Source of the DNA: Pontibacter litorisediminis
Lineage (GTDB): Bacteria; Bacteroidota; Bacteroidia; Cytophagales; Hymenobacteraceae
Length of the DNA stretch: 64,000 nucleotides
Reading direction: 5' to 3'
Assembly (NCBI RefSeq): GCF_029360645.1
Contig: NZ_JARDUA010000003.1
Span: 741,742 to 805,741 of the forward strand
Part shown: piece by piece, positions 1 to 8,234 of the stretch
Layout of the letters: every line of letters starts with the position of its first letter
Position numbering within the stretch: position 1 is the first letter of the stretch
The notes under the pieces: model-generated
What the model saw: only the letters and a program-made list of their open reading frames with translations
What the model was told of the DNA's origin: nothing
Database searches by the model: none
Position numbers and translations under genes: made by a program

Positions 1-3000
1 CACTACTGGTGCTACTACATTCTGCGAGGGTGGCTCGGTGCTCTTCGGTGCTAACCAGGCACCGCCCGGACAGACATATGTATATGAGTGGGAGCGTAGT
101 ACGGATGGTGTGAACTTCACAACGATTGAAGGTGAAATTTCCAGAACCTATGAGGCCGAAGAGACTGGTTTCTACAGAGTACTTGTAAGTAATACGGTGG
201 AGGCAGATGAAGATACGGAGCAGTGTACGAAGATATCAGAAGCTGTACAGGTAACGGTACTGCCACAGCCAACGGCAGATATTACTTCAAGCAGCGAAAC
301 ACAGTGTAGAACCGAAAGTGGTGCCACCACCTTTACAGTAACCGGTACCTTCTCAGGAGGAACTGCTGCCTGGACATCCAGTAATGGCAGCTTTGTAATC
401 AGCGACAGAAGTGATGTGACAAATCCTTCAACAGAAGTAACTACTTCCACGGTTACTGTGACTGTATCTGCAGCCAATACAAGTATTGTCAACTCAACTA
501 TTACATTAAGAACCACGAATGGAGCCGCATCCTGTGATCCGGCAAGTGAATCTGTAACACTGACAGTGCAGCCGCTGATAGCAGGAAACACTATCACAGG
601 AACAGCTGAATACTGCCAAGGAGCAACAGCAAGTGCATTAAGCTCCGGCACTCTTACTGGCGGTAACGGCAGTTACACCTATCAGTGGCAGAGCGGTAGC
701 AGCGCAACGGGTTCCTTCACCGATATTGATAGGGCCACTGCGGCTACCTATACTCCATCTACTGCAACAGGCGGTACCATTTACTACAGACGTGTGGTTA
801 GATCTGGCGAGTGTTCTAATACCAGTGCAGCTTTTGCTGTAACGGTTACGCCAAGCATCACAACCAACACCATTGCAGGTACACAGAGCTACTGCGAGAA
901 TGAACTAGCTACAGCACTAGGTGGTGCGGTTGCGGGTGGTACAGGAAACTACACTTTTCTATGGCAGCAGAGCCCGAGTGGTACTGGCTCCTGGACGAGT
1001 GCAGCGGGTACGAATAATCAGGATAGCTACACGCCATCTACAGCAACTGGAGGCACAATTTATTACCGCCGTTTAGTTACTTCGGGAGAGTGTGCAAACA
1101 ATGCAAGTAACGTGATTGCTGTAAGGGTAACTCCGGCTATCACGGCCAATGTGATTACCGGTGCTGCCACTTACTGCCAGGGCGCTACAGCCGCTGCACT
1201 AGGTGGAACGGTAACTGGAGGGGTAACTGCAAAAACATACCTGTGGGAGCAGAGCCCGAATGGTACAAGTTCCTGGACAAGTGCAGATGGCACAAACAAT
1301 CTGATCAGCTATACTCCTCCTACAACCACTGCAGGTACTGTATATTATCGCCGTGTAGTAACCTCTGAAAACTGCTCTAGCACTAGTAATGTAGTTGCTA
1401 TTACCGTCACACCGTCTATCACGGCCAACACGATCTCTGGTGGCGCCACATACTGCGAGGGTGCTGTGGCAGCTGCTCTTGGAGGTACAGTTTCAGGTGG
1501 TTTGGATTCAAAAACATACCTGTGGCAGCAGAGCCCGAGCGGTACTGGCTCCTGGACGAATGCTGCGGGTACGAATAATCAGGATAGCTACACTCCGTCT
1601 ACAGCAACTGCCACTACGACGTACTACAGACGAGTGGTTAATTCTGGAGAGTGCTCCTCTACCAGTAACGTGGTGGCGGTGACCGTGACCCCAGCTATCA
1701 CAGCCAATACGATTTCCGGTGCAGCAACGTATTGCCAGGGCGCCACGGCTGCTGCTTTAAGTGGTACAGTGACAGGTGGTGTGACTGCAAAAACATTCCT
1801 ATGGCAACAGAGCCCGAACGGTACTGACCAATGGATCACCGCAATAGGCACAAGCAATCAGGCGAGCTACACTCCGTCTACAGCTTCTGTGGGTACTATG
1901 CACTATCGCCGTATAGTTACATCCGGAGAGTGTTCTAGCACCAGCAATGTGGTAGCTATCAGAGTGAACTCTCCAATTGCAGGTAACCAGATTTCCGGTA
2001 CACAAACTGTGTGTTCAGGTGGGGCTATAGCACCACTTGGGCAGGCAAGCGGTACCAGCTTGAGTGGTGGCAGCACGCCATACACCTATCAGTGGCAGAG
2101 CAGTACTACTTTGAACGGAACGTATACAAATGTAACTGGAGGAACCGGTGCGACCAGTGCATCCTATACTCCAGCAACTAGAACAGTTACTTCGCAAACA
2201 ACGGTATATTATAAGCGAGTTGTAAATGGTGGGCAATGCTCAAGTGTCAGCAATGCAGTGTCTGTAACATTTAATCCAGTAATAGCTAGCAATACTATTT
2301 CTGGAGCACAGACTGTTTGCGCAGGTGTAGCACCTAGCCAACTTACTGGAAGTGCGCCAACTGGTGGATCTGGAGCTTATACCTACTTATGGGAAAGCAG
2401 CACGATTTCTGCAACTGCTGGTTTTAGTGCAGCAACTGGAACGAACACTAATAGTAACTATAGCCCAGGAGCATTGCAGCAAACTACCTGGTTCCGAAGA
2501 GTAGTCACCTCAGGAGGCTGTTCTAACACAAGTACTGCAGTTCGGGTAACTGTTACACCAATTACTACATACACGCTTGTATTAACAGCTAACCCATTCC
2601 CAGTTTGCCAGGGTGTTAATACTACTTATGTAGCTACTGTGTTGGCTAACGTTACTTCTGTTAACTACCCTGCCAATCCAAGATATGAGCAAATTACCTG
2701 GGTAGGTGGCACAGATGTATCAGACCAATTTGATTTTGATTGGTGGAAAAATGATAATAATGATAGGGCTGAAGGCCAGACAGGTAGAACCGTAAGCTTA
2801 GCAGGTCTGTCATCAACAGATTACTATACTGTAAGAGCCGCTCCGAAAGCTGGTGCTAACTTAGGTTGTGCTGAGTTTGTTAACAGACCTGAACTCACGC
2901 CAGGAAATCCAGGAACAGCAAAGCTTTTCTCCAACAGGATTTATCTAGGCAGACCGGATAACTATGGCGTCTCTATTAGCAGAGTTCCAACTGGTTCTAT

Positions 3001-4960
3001 ATGCCAGGGTACATCGGTAACTTTCACAGCTACGCCAAATGCGGACTATGTAAACCTTAGAATGGAGTGGATTGTGAGAAATAGTGCGGGTGCTATTGTT
3101 GCTAGCACACCATTCAGTGCGAGTAGAACATACACAACCAACTCACTGAATAATGGAGATGTAGTAAGTCTGAACTTCACATCAGAAGAGAATAAGTGTT
3201 CTCCAGTAGCATCAAGTAACTCCATAACAATGGTGGTGGTTATTCCGCAGACTATGGCAGGAGGTGGTGCTTATTGTGCTGGTGGCACAGGTGTACCAAT
3301 AAGTATAACCAGCTCACAGCAAGGAGTAACATACCAATTGCTGCGTACGGTTGGCTCCAACACAGTTACAGTTGGCTCACCAAGAAATGGTACCGGAAGT
3401 TCTGTTAGCTTTGGTAACCAGACCATAGCCGGTACTTACACAATACAGCCAATATCTGCTAACGGAACATGTTCTCCGGTTTATGGCCCAGTAGAAGTAG
3501 TTATTACTCCTAGACCGATAGCATACAATGTTACTACTCCTAATGGTCCTTCATACTGTGTAGGGGGGGCTGGAGTACAGGTTGGTTTGTCTAACTCACA
3601 GGCTGGAGTTACTTACAGTCTGTATAGAAGTGGTACAAGTACAGCGTTGACATCTGTTGGTAGAACCACTACCGGACCTTTCACTTTCCCTGGTAGCTAT
3701 ACAGCAGGTACATATTCTGTGATTGCCACACCTACTGGTTCACAGCCAACTGTGGCAAACTGCCCGCAGAACATGCTGAATACGGTGACAATAACTACGG
3801 ATCCATTACCAACAGCAGTTACAGCCACTGGCGGCAGCTACTGCAGGCCTACAGCACAGCGTCCAAGTGATGGTGCTTTGGTTACAGTGACCAATTCACA
3901 AAGTGGAGTTTCGTACCAGCTTCTTAACTCCTTAGGGGAACCTATCGGCAATCCAGTATCAAGCACAGGAGGGCAAATCACACTAGGACCTGTCCTTGCT
4001 GGCACGTACAGCATACGTGCAACTAATAACACTACAGGTTGCACGAATACGGTAGGGCAGGCTACAGTAACTATCGATGAGCGGGTTGAGCCTCTCGGAG
4101 ACATCATCATCACGAATGAAAGGGGAGAGGTGATTACTGAGGAACAACTCGAAATAGGACAGCTTGCCCGCTTTACAGCCGATAACACTTTCGAAGATGA
4201 CCAAACAGCTGAATCCTATACTTGGTACATTGGAGACGGTACTGAAGCAGGTTGGGAAGTAGTGGAAGGTGTTAATGGCCCTGTACTTACCATACAGTCT
4301 ATCCCAAGTGGAGATTTCGCTGTAAGGGTGATAGTTACTGCGAGTGAAAGCGGTTGCTACACTGCATACATTGGCATTTACTCCACAGAGCCTGTAACCC
4401 CACTACCAGTAGAGATCATCTACTTCACGGCGGCCAAGCAAGGGCACAATGTGCTGCTGGAGTGGGCCACGGCTTCTGAGGAGAACAACACTGGCTTCGA
4501 GGTGCAGGTGTCGCAGGACGGATTCAACTTCCGTAAGCTGGACTTTGTGCCGAGCAAGAATGGCAACACTGCCATCAAGCAGGTGTACCAGTATACGGAC
4601 AAGGAAAATGGCAAGCGTGGCACCCGCTACTACCGCCTGAAGCAGATTGATGAGGATGGCAGGTTCGAGTACTTTACCACCAAGGCCGTAACCTTTACTC
4701 AAGTGGCAAGCAAGGTGAAGGCGTTCCCGAACCCATTCACCACGAACGTCACACTGGATATAGCGGCTGAGAACGGTGGGCAGGTGCAGGTAACCCTGTG
4801 GAATGCCGTAGGTCGTCAGCTCATGGAGCGCACCGTTAAAGTGGAAGAAGGCTTCAATACGGTTAACCTCGACATGAACGGAGACTTGCCACATGGGGTA
4901 TACTTCCTGCGGGTTTTCCTGGACGGCAAGATGCACCAGCTCAAGCTGCTGAAAGAGTAA
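1..4960 (+). CDS. Large T9SS-exported Ig-like repeat surface protein (5' partial)
   Basis: The reading frame is open to the first base of the window, so the N-terminus and signal peptide are missing; about 1650 residues remain. The visible protein begins inside an Ig-like/PKD-type module, has seven 93-residue Cys-containing repeats (starting near bases 587, 866, 1148, 1427, 1706, 1985, 2291), several more diverged modules, a linker beginning PLPVEIIYF, and a type A T9SS sorting domain with FPNPF, a GVYFLRV strand and C-terminal KLLKE. Such proteins are exported by the type IX system and held on the cell surface or released; adhesion is a usual inference but no binding site can be recognised. 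An Ile/Thr/Ser/Gly-rich composition fits an extracellular protein. A terminator follows directly. Confidence 0.9.
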   Translation, partial: TTGATTFCEGGSVLFGANQAPPGQTYVYEWERSTDGVNFTTIEGEISRTYEAEETGFYRVLVSNTVEADEDTEQCTKISEAVQVTVLPQPTADITSSSETQCRTESGATTFTVTGTFSGGTAAWTSSNGSFVISDRSDVTNPSTEVTTSTVTVTVSAANTSIVNSTITLRTTNGAASCDPASESVTLTVQPLIAGNTITGTAEYCQGATASALSSGTLTGGNGSYTYQWQSGSSATGSFTDIDRATAATYTPSTATGGTIYYRRVVRSGECSNTSAAFAVTVTPSITTNTIAGTQSYCENELATALGGAVAGGTGNYTFLWQQSPSGTGSWTSAAGTNNQDSYTPSTATGGTIYYRRLVTSGECANNASNVIAVRVTPAITANVITGAATYCQGATAAALGGTVTGGVTAKTYLWEQSPNGTSSWTSADGTNNLISYTPPTTTAGTVYYRRVVTSENCSSTSNVVAITVTPSITANTISGGATYCEGAVAAALGGTVSGGLDSKTYLWQQSPSGTGSWTNAAGTNNQDSYTPSTATATTTYYRRVVNSGECSSTSNVVAVTVTPAITANTISGAATYCQGATAAALSGTVTGGVTAKTFLWQQSPNGTDQWITAIGTSNQASYTPSTASVGTMHYRRIVTSGECSSTSNVVAIRVNSPIAGNQISGTQTVCSGGAIAPLGQASGTSLSGGSTPYTYQWQSSTTLNGTYTNVTGGTGATSASYTPATRTVTSQTTVYYKRVVNGGQCSSVSNAVSVTFNPVIASNTISGAQTVCAGVAPSQLTGSAPTGGSGAYTYLWESSTISATAGFSAATGTNTNSNYSPGALQQTTWFRRVVTSGGCSNTSTAVRVTVTPITTYTLVLTANPFPVCQGVNTTYVATVLANVTSVNYPANPRYEQITWVGGTDVSDQFDFDWWKNDNNDRAEGQTGRTVSLAGLSSTDYYTVRAAPKAGANLGCAEFVNRPELTPGNPGTAKLFSNRIYLGRPDNYGVSISRVPTGSICQGTSVTFTATPNADYVNLRMEWIVRNSAGAIVASTPFSASRTYTTNSLNNGDVVSLNFTSEENKCSPVASSNSITMVVVIPQTMAGGGAYCAGGTGVPISITSSQQGVTYQLLRTVGSNTVTVGSPRNGTGSSVSFGNQTIAGTYTIQPISANGTCSPVYGPVEVVITPRPIAYNVTTPNGPSYCVGGAGVQVGLSNSQAGVTYSLYRSGTSTALTSVGRTTTGPFTFPGSYTAGTYSVIATPTGSQPTVANCPQNMLNTVTITTDPLPTAVTATGGSYCRPTAQRPSDGALVTVTNSQSGVSYQLLNSLGEPIGNPVSSTGGQITLGPVLAGTYSIRATNNTTGCTNTVGQATVTIDERVEPLGDIIITNERGEVITEEQLEIGQLARFTADNTFEDDQTAESYTWYIGDGTEAGWEVVEGVNGPVLTIQSIPSGDFAVRVIVTASESGCYTAYIGIYSTEPVTPLPVEIIYFTAAKQGHNVLLEWATASEENNTGFEVQVSQDGFNFRKLDFVPSKNGNTAIKQVYQYTDKENGKRGTRYYRLKQIDEDGRFEYFTTKAVTFTQVASKVKAFPNPFTTNVTLDIAAENGGQVQVTLWNAVGRQLMERTVKVEEGFNTVNLDMNGDLPHGVYFLRVFLDGKMHQLKLLKE
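587..2570 (+). repeat. Seven intragenic Ig-like module repeats, period about 279 nt
   Basis: Module starts (Asn codon before ISG/ITG) fall at 587, 866, 1148, 1427, 1706, 1985 and 2291, so spacing is 279-282 nt except for the sixth (306 nt). Each module carries a Cys near its start and an YYRR-V-xSGxC motif near its end. Parts of modules 2 and 4 (about 964-1046 and 1521-1603) are almost identical at DNA level, including silent positions, which points to recent duplication or gene conversion. Confidence 0.9.
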
Positions 4961-4988
4961 CAACAGAATTTAATAGGGTTTAAAGCTG

Positions 4989-5018
4989 AAAGAGCCGGGT
5001 ACTTTACCCGGCTCTTTT
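4989..5018 (+). terminator. Rho-independent terminator
   Basis: Perfect 11-bp stem AGAGCCGGGTA (4991-5001) with TACCCGGCTCT (5005-5015), loop CTT, followed by a short T run. It lies about 30 bases after the stop codon of the large surface protein. Confidence 0.9.
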
Positions 5019-5296
5019 GCATTTATTTGAAAATATTTTGGTGCAATATAACAGGGGGTAATATTATATAGAGTTTTAGGTATAAATCCTATGGATGCTA
5101 TATAGTTAGCTAGTGTTATGTTAGAATAATTATACTATAAATAAGCTTGTTATTTTTTAGCAACGACTATTTGTTAGTGCAATTTTAAGTTTGATTTGTT
5201 AAAAATTTAAACACGGCTATATATATGGTTTCACTTTTTTGCTTTATACTTGTCTCATTAATAGACTATTTCTGTAGAAGATAATTAGAACTTTCA

Positions 5297-5425
5297 GGTA
5301 TCTGGGTGCAGAGAACGGCAGCAAACCGGTGCAATGGAGCAAAGAGATAGCTCTGCCACCAGTTAGCTTATAAAGCTGGTAATATCTCAGAGTAAAATAG
5401 CACGCCCAAAAGCGTGGGTGGATTC
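5297..5425 (+). promoter_or_regulatory. Candidate structured 5' leader / riboswitch-like element
   Basis: The 484-base gap before the next gene is AT-rich except for this stretch. Visible pairings: GGCA (5308-5311) with TGCC (5354-5357) enclosing GAGC/GCTC; alternatively GAGATA (5344-5349) with TATCTC (5383-5388) enclosing the hairpin ACCAG...CTGGT; then CACGC-CCAAAA-GCGTG (5401-5416). The first two are mutually exclusive, as in a switch. The segment contains GCAAACC and GCAAAG blocks reminiscent of GEMM-type c-di-GMP aptamers, but the spacing and the pairing partner do not match the consensus well, so the family is not assigned. The rest of 5020-5503 shows nothing definite. Confidence 0.4.
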
Positions 5426-5503
5426 CTATTGCCTAAAAAGTACTGAAGTAAAAGCAGACATACACAACTAACCAATACAACCAAACCCTTTAAACCCCTT
5501 TTT

Positions 5504-7279
5504 ATGAAACAAATTTTTACTCGATCCGCCTGTTTGTTTTGGGCTCTACTGCTGATTGCTGTCTTTAATGGTGGAGCTGTGGTTGCGCAGACTTATGACT
5601 TTAGAAATACTACTGTCTACAATTATCCTTTTGAAGAAACTAGAATATCAAGAGAAATTACACCAAATACGACAACTAAAGGTATAGACTTTTTAACGGA
5701 GGGTCAAGGGAATACCAAGACTACTTTTTTGAAAATTCAAGCAGATCCAGGAAAAGGAAAAGGCACCTACTCAGGTATGGTGTATATAACTGAGCCAATT
5801 ATTTTTGAAAAAGGCTATTATTATACTATTTCTCTCGATGCAAAATCTTATGTAGGTACAGGTCAAGTATACGCTAGTCCAGGCTCAATAAAGTTTTTGA
5901 AAGGGACTACTGTCACAGATTTAAGAACAGCGGGAAACTCTCAGCAACACGCTGATTTGTTAAAAACAGTAACTGTCAATACAATAGATTCTAAACCATT
6001 CTCAGCTAATATAAGATTAGGAGATATAGTAACACAACCCACAACATTATATATTGGCTTAAGGTTAGATGGTTTAACTGACGGAACAGAGCAGAATAAA
6101 CCAATAATGGAAATTAGAAATCTAAGTATTACTAAGTATGCTTGTCAGCCAATTAATGCCCCTATACTTCTCGCCTCTAGCTACGAGAGATGTGGTACAG
6201 GACCTATAGATCTCGTTAGTAGTAATTCAGATGTCAATGTTCAGAGTAGATGGTACAATAAAGCTGGACAATTAGTCTATAGCGGCAACACATATCCTTT
6301 TGTGGTGAATGATTTTAATCTTCATGAATTCACTGTTAGAGCATATAATACAGTAACTGGGTGTACTAGCGAAGAAGCAGTTAAAGTAACAGCCCAAGCT
6401 AAAAGTAAGATTACTGCATACGGTGAAATTATTACTGATCCATCGTCTATAGAGGTTAATGTACCCGTAACGTTCAAGGCAACTTCGAATATAATTTCAA
6501 ATCAGCATACAGATGTAAGCTCTATTAGATGGTGGAAGAAAAAACTCGATGAGGCGGGAGTAGAAGTTAGTAGAGAAAAGGTACAGGATGGAGGTACTAC
6601 CTATACCATGACACCTACAAACAAAGAGCCATTCGAAATATTGTGTGAGATATTTCCTAGCTCAGCTTCGTGTTACGATGTAACAAAGCAGGAATTGTCT
6701 ACCCAAAAGATACTACCCCTCCCAGTAGAAATCATCTACTTTAACGCAGCCAAGCAGGGCAACAACGTGCTGTTGGAGTGGGCCACGGCTTCTGAGGAGA
6801 GCAATACCGGCTTTGAGGTGCAGGTGTCGCAGGATGGCTTCAACTTCCGCAAGCTGGACTTCGTGCCGAGCAAGAACGGTAATACTGCCATCAAACAAGT
6901 ATATACTTACAAAGACACTGAAAACGGCAAGTATGGCACGCGCTACTACCGCCTGAAGCAAATAGACATGGATGGTAAATTTGAGTACTTCACCACCAAG
7001 GCGGTAAGCTTTGGCGAAGTGGGCAACTACAGCCTGAAGGCTTTCCCGAATCCATTCGAGAGCGAGGTAAGCCTGGAGCTGAACGCAGACGCGGCCGGCA
7101 AGCTGAACGTGCAAGTGCTGGATGCCATGGGCAGATCCGTACTGACACAGCAGTTTGAGGTAAGCAAAGGCCGCTCGCAGGAGAAAATAACATTATGGCA
7201 GTCTCTGCCGAAAGGTATCTATTTCGTCCGCACCGAAATGAATGGCATGGCCAATAATTTCAAGCTTTTGAAGAAATAG
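5504..7279 (+). CDS. T9SS-exported surface protein of unknown function
   Basis: A 591-residue protein with a clear Sec signal peptide (Lys/Arg N-terminus, hydrophobic core, cleavage near VVAQ at residue 28). The body up to about residue 400 is not recognised; residues about 30-210 could be a carbohydrate-binding-like beta sandwich, and 215-300 looks like an Ig-like module. From PLPVEIIYF on it carries the same linker as the upstream gene (10 differences in 99 residues) and ends in a type A T9SS sorting domain (FPNPF, GIYFVRT, KLLKK). It is flanked by terminators, so it is probably monocistronic, read from a promoter before the structured leader. Surface display is well supported by the sorting domain; the actual function is unknown. 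Confidence 0.9.
   Translation: MKQIFTRSACLFWALLLIAVFNGGAVVAQTYDFRNTTVYNYPFEETRISREITPNTTTKGIDFLTEGQGNTKTTFLKIQADPGKGKGTYSGMVYITEPIIFEKGYYYTISLDAKSYVGTGQVYASPGSIKFLKGTTVTDLRTAGNSQQHADLLKTVTVNTIDSKPFSANIRLGDIVTQPTTLYIGLRLDGLTDGTEQNKPIMEIRNLSITKYACQPINAPILLASSYERCGTGPIDLVSSNSDVNVQSRWYNKAGQLVYSGNTYPFVVNDFNLHEFTVRAYNTVTGCTSEEAVKVTAQAKSKITAYGEIITDPSSIEVNVPVTFKATSNIISNQHTDVSSIRWWKKKLDEAGVEVSREKVQDGGTTYTMTPTNKEPFEILCEIFPSSASCYDVTKQELSTQKILPLPVEIIYFNAAKQGNNVLLEWATASEESNTGFEVQVSQDGFNFRKLDFVPSKNGNTAIKQVYTYKDTENGKYGTRYYRLKQIDMDGKFEYFTTKAVSFGEVGNYSLKAFPNPFESEVSLELNADAAGKLNVQVLDAMGRSVLTQQFEVSKGRSQEKITLWQSLPKGIYFVRTEMNGMANNFKLLKK
6719..7013 (+). repeat. Linker module duplicated from 4404-4700
   Basis: This stretch encodes the pre-sorting-domain linker (PLPVEIIYF to FTTKAV) and closely matches 4404-4700 in the neighbouring gene at both DNA and protein level, whereas the flanking sequences, including the sorting domains, are clearly more diverged. 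Confidence 0.85.
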
Positions 7280-7297
7280 AGTAATAGGGTTTAAAGA

Positions 7298-7328
7298 AAA
7301 AGAGCCGGGTTATTAGCCCGGCTTTTTG
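7298..7328 (+). terminator. Rho-independent terminator
   Basis: Stem AGCCGGG (7303-7309) with CCCGGCT (7317-7323), extended by A/T pairs and followed by T5. It resembles the terminator of the upstream T9SS gene, suggesting that the two genes share a duplicated 3' end. Confidence 0.9.
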
Positions 7329-7585
7329 CATTTACAGAGGTGCGTAGTATTATGTAGGGATAGGGCGACACTTATTTGCGCGGCAGGCTTATCCTATTCA
7401 TACTTGGAGAGCCTACACTCTTTTTATCTTTAAATCAATATATTAACACCCTTTTCTGGCGCAAATTTCTTTTTATGCATTTTGAAGTACCGGGGCTAAT
7501 CATCCCTGACCCTCTCCGAAGTAAGTTCGAGATTCGAGCTTTGGCTAAGGAGGGAAGTTCTATAGCAGTTATTTCAGAAATATAA

Positions 7586-8169
7586 ATTCCATAGTGAAGG
7601 TACTTTCAGGTAAGCCCAACCCTAAAGTGTTCCGCTCGCAACCTTCGAACTCGCGTTCTCGGTAGTCCAAGGAGGGGAATCTGGGAACGATTATATCCCC
7701 CTGCCCCAATCCAAGGTGAACTTGGTTGATGCTCCGTCAGCGGTGGCTATCGAAAGCTGTTTCCAATCCTTGGGTTGAGCGCCTTCTAGATTTCCGGTGA
7801 CGAGCGAGAGCGAGGCATTGCGACAGCAAAGGAAATGTAGACAGCGCGATGCCCTTATCGAGGGCCCCTACCCCCAGGACGAGCCCTCTCGGGCTTGAGA
7901 GCTGAAAGTATACTATGCAACTGTAGTCTCGTAAGGCCGTGGATGAACAGTGGCTAGCTAGTATAGCTTGTCTACAGTTGCAGAAAGCAGCTGCTAAGCG
8001 AAGGCACAAGCGGACGCTGGGCGCTTGTACCAGTAGAAGTCCGAAGATCTGAGCCAGAAAAAAGGACAACGTAGCAGCTGTCTTCTCCAAGCAGGGGAGC
8101 GCCTGCAAACTTTGAAGTCCCATAACGAATGGGTCAATTGATGTTGGCCTAACACAGCCTTTGTACTGT
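7586..8169. other. Gene-free structured island (candidate ncRNA or degraded element)
   Basis: No reading frame here has a recognisable product. The stretch is less AT-rich than other intergenic DNA in the window and has several perfect inverted repeats: TGCAACTGTAG (7916-7926) with CTACAGTTGCA (7972-7982); ACAAGCG (8006-8012) with CGCTTGT (8022-8028); AGCCC/GGGCT near 7882-7895. It is followed by a very strong hairpin at 8170. No match to tmRNA, RNase P RNA, SRP RNA or rRNA signatures was seen. The preceding stretch 7329-7585 holds only a 69-codon frame with no supporting features. Confidence 0.35.
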
Positions 8170-8217
8170 AAAGCAAAAGAGTCCGCTACTCCTGGAAGCA
8201 GCGGACTCTTTTGCTTT
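8170..8217. terminator. Bidirectional terminator, 18-bp stem
   Basis: Perfect stem AAAGCAAAAGAGTCCGCT (8170-8187) with its complement at 8200-8217 and a 12-base loop. A- and T-rich flanks let it act in both directions. It ends the minus-strand hydrolase gene and any transcript coming from the left. Confidence 0.9.
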
Positions 8218-8234
8218 ATACTTGTTAAGTATAC

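Noticed and set aside
587..2570. Repeat array considered as CRISPR
   Set aside because: The period is 279 bases, in frame and coding for Ig-like modules; there are no short direct repeats with unique spacers and no cas genes.
5297..5425. Firm assignment as a GEMM c-di-GMP riboswitch
   Set aside because: Only two conserved blocks are recognisable, and the pairing around them does not follow the consensus; kept as an unassigned candidate.
7376..7585. 69-codon plus-strand frame
   Set aside because: No recognisable features, no start or promoter context, and the sequence around it looks non-coding.
7737..8123. 128-codon minus-strand frame
   Set aside because: The translation has a random look (Leu/Cys/Ser/Arg-rich), overlaps the inverted repeats of the structured island and has no matching family.
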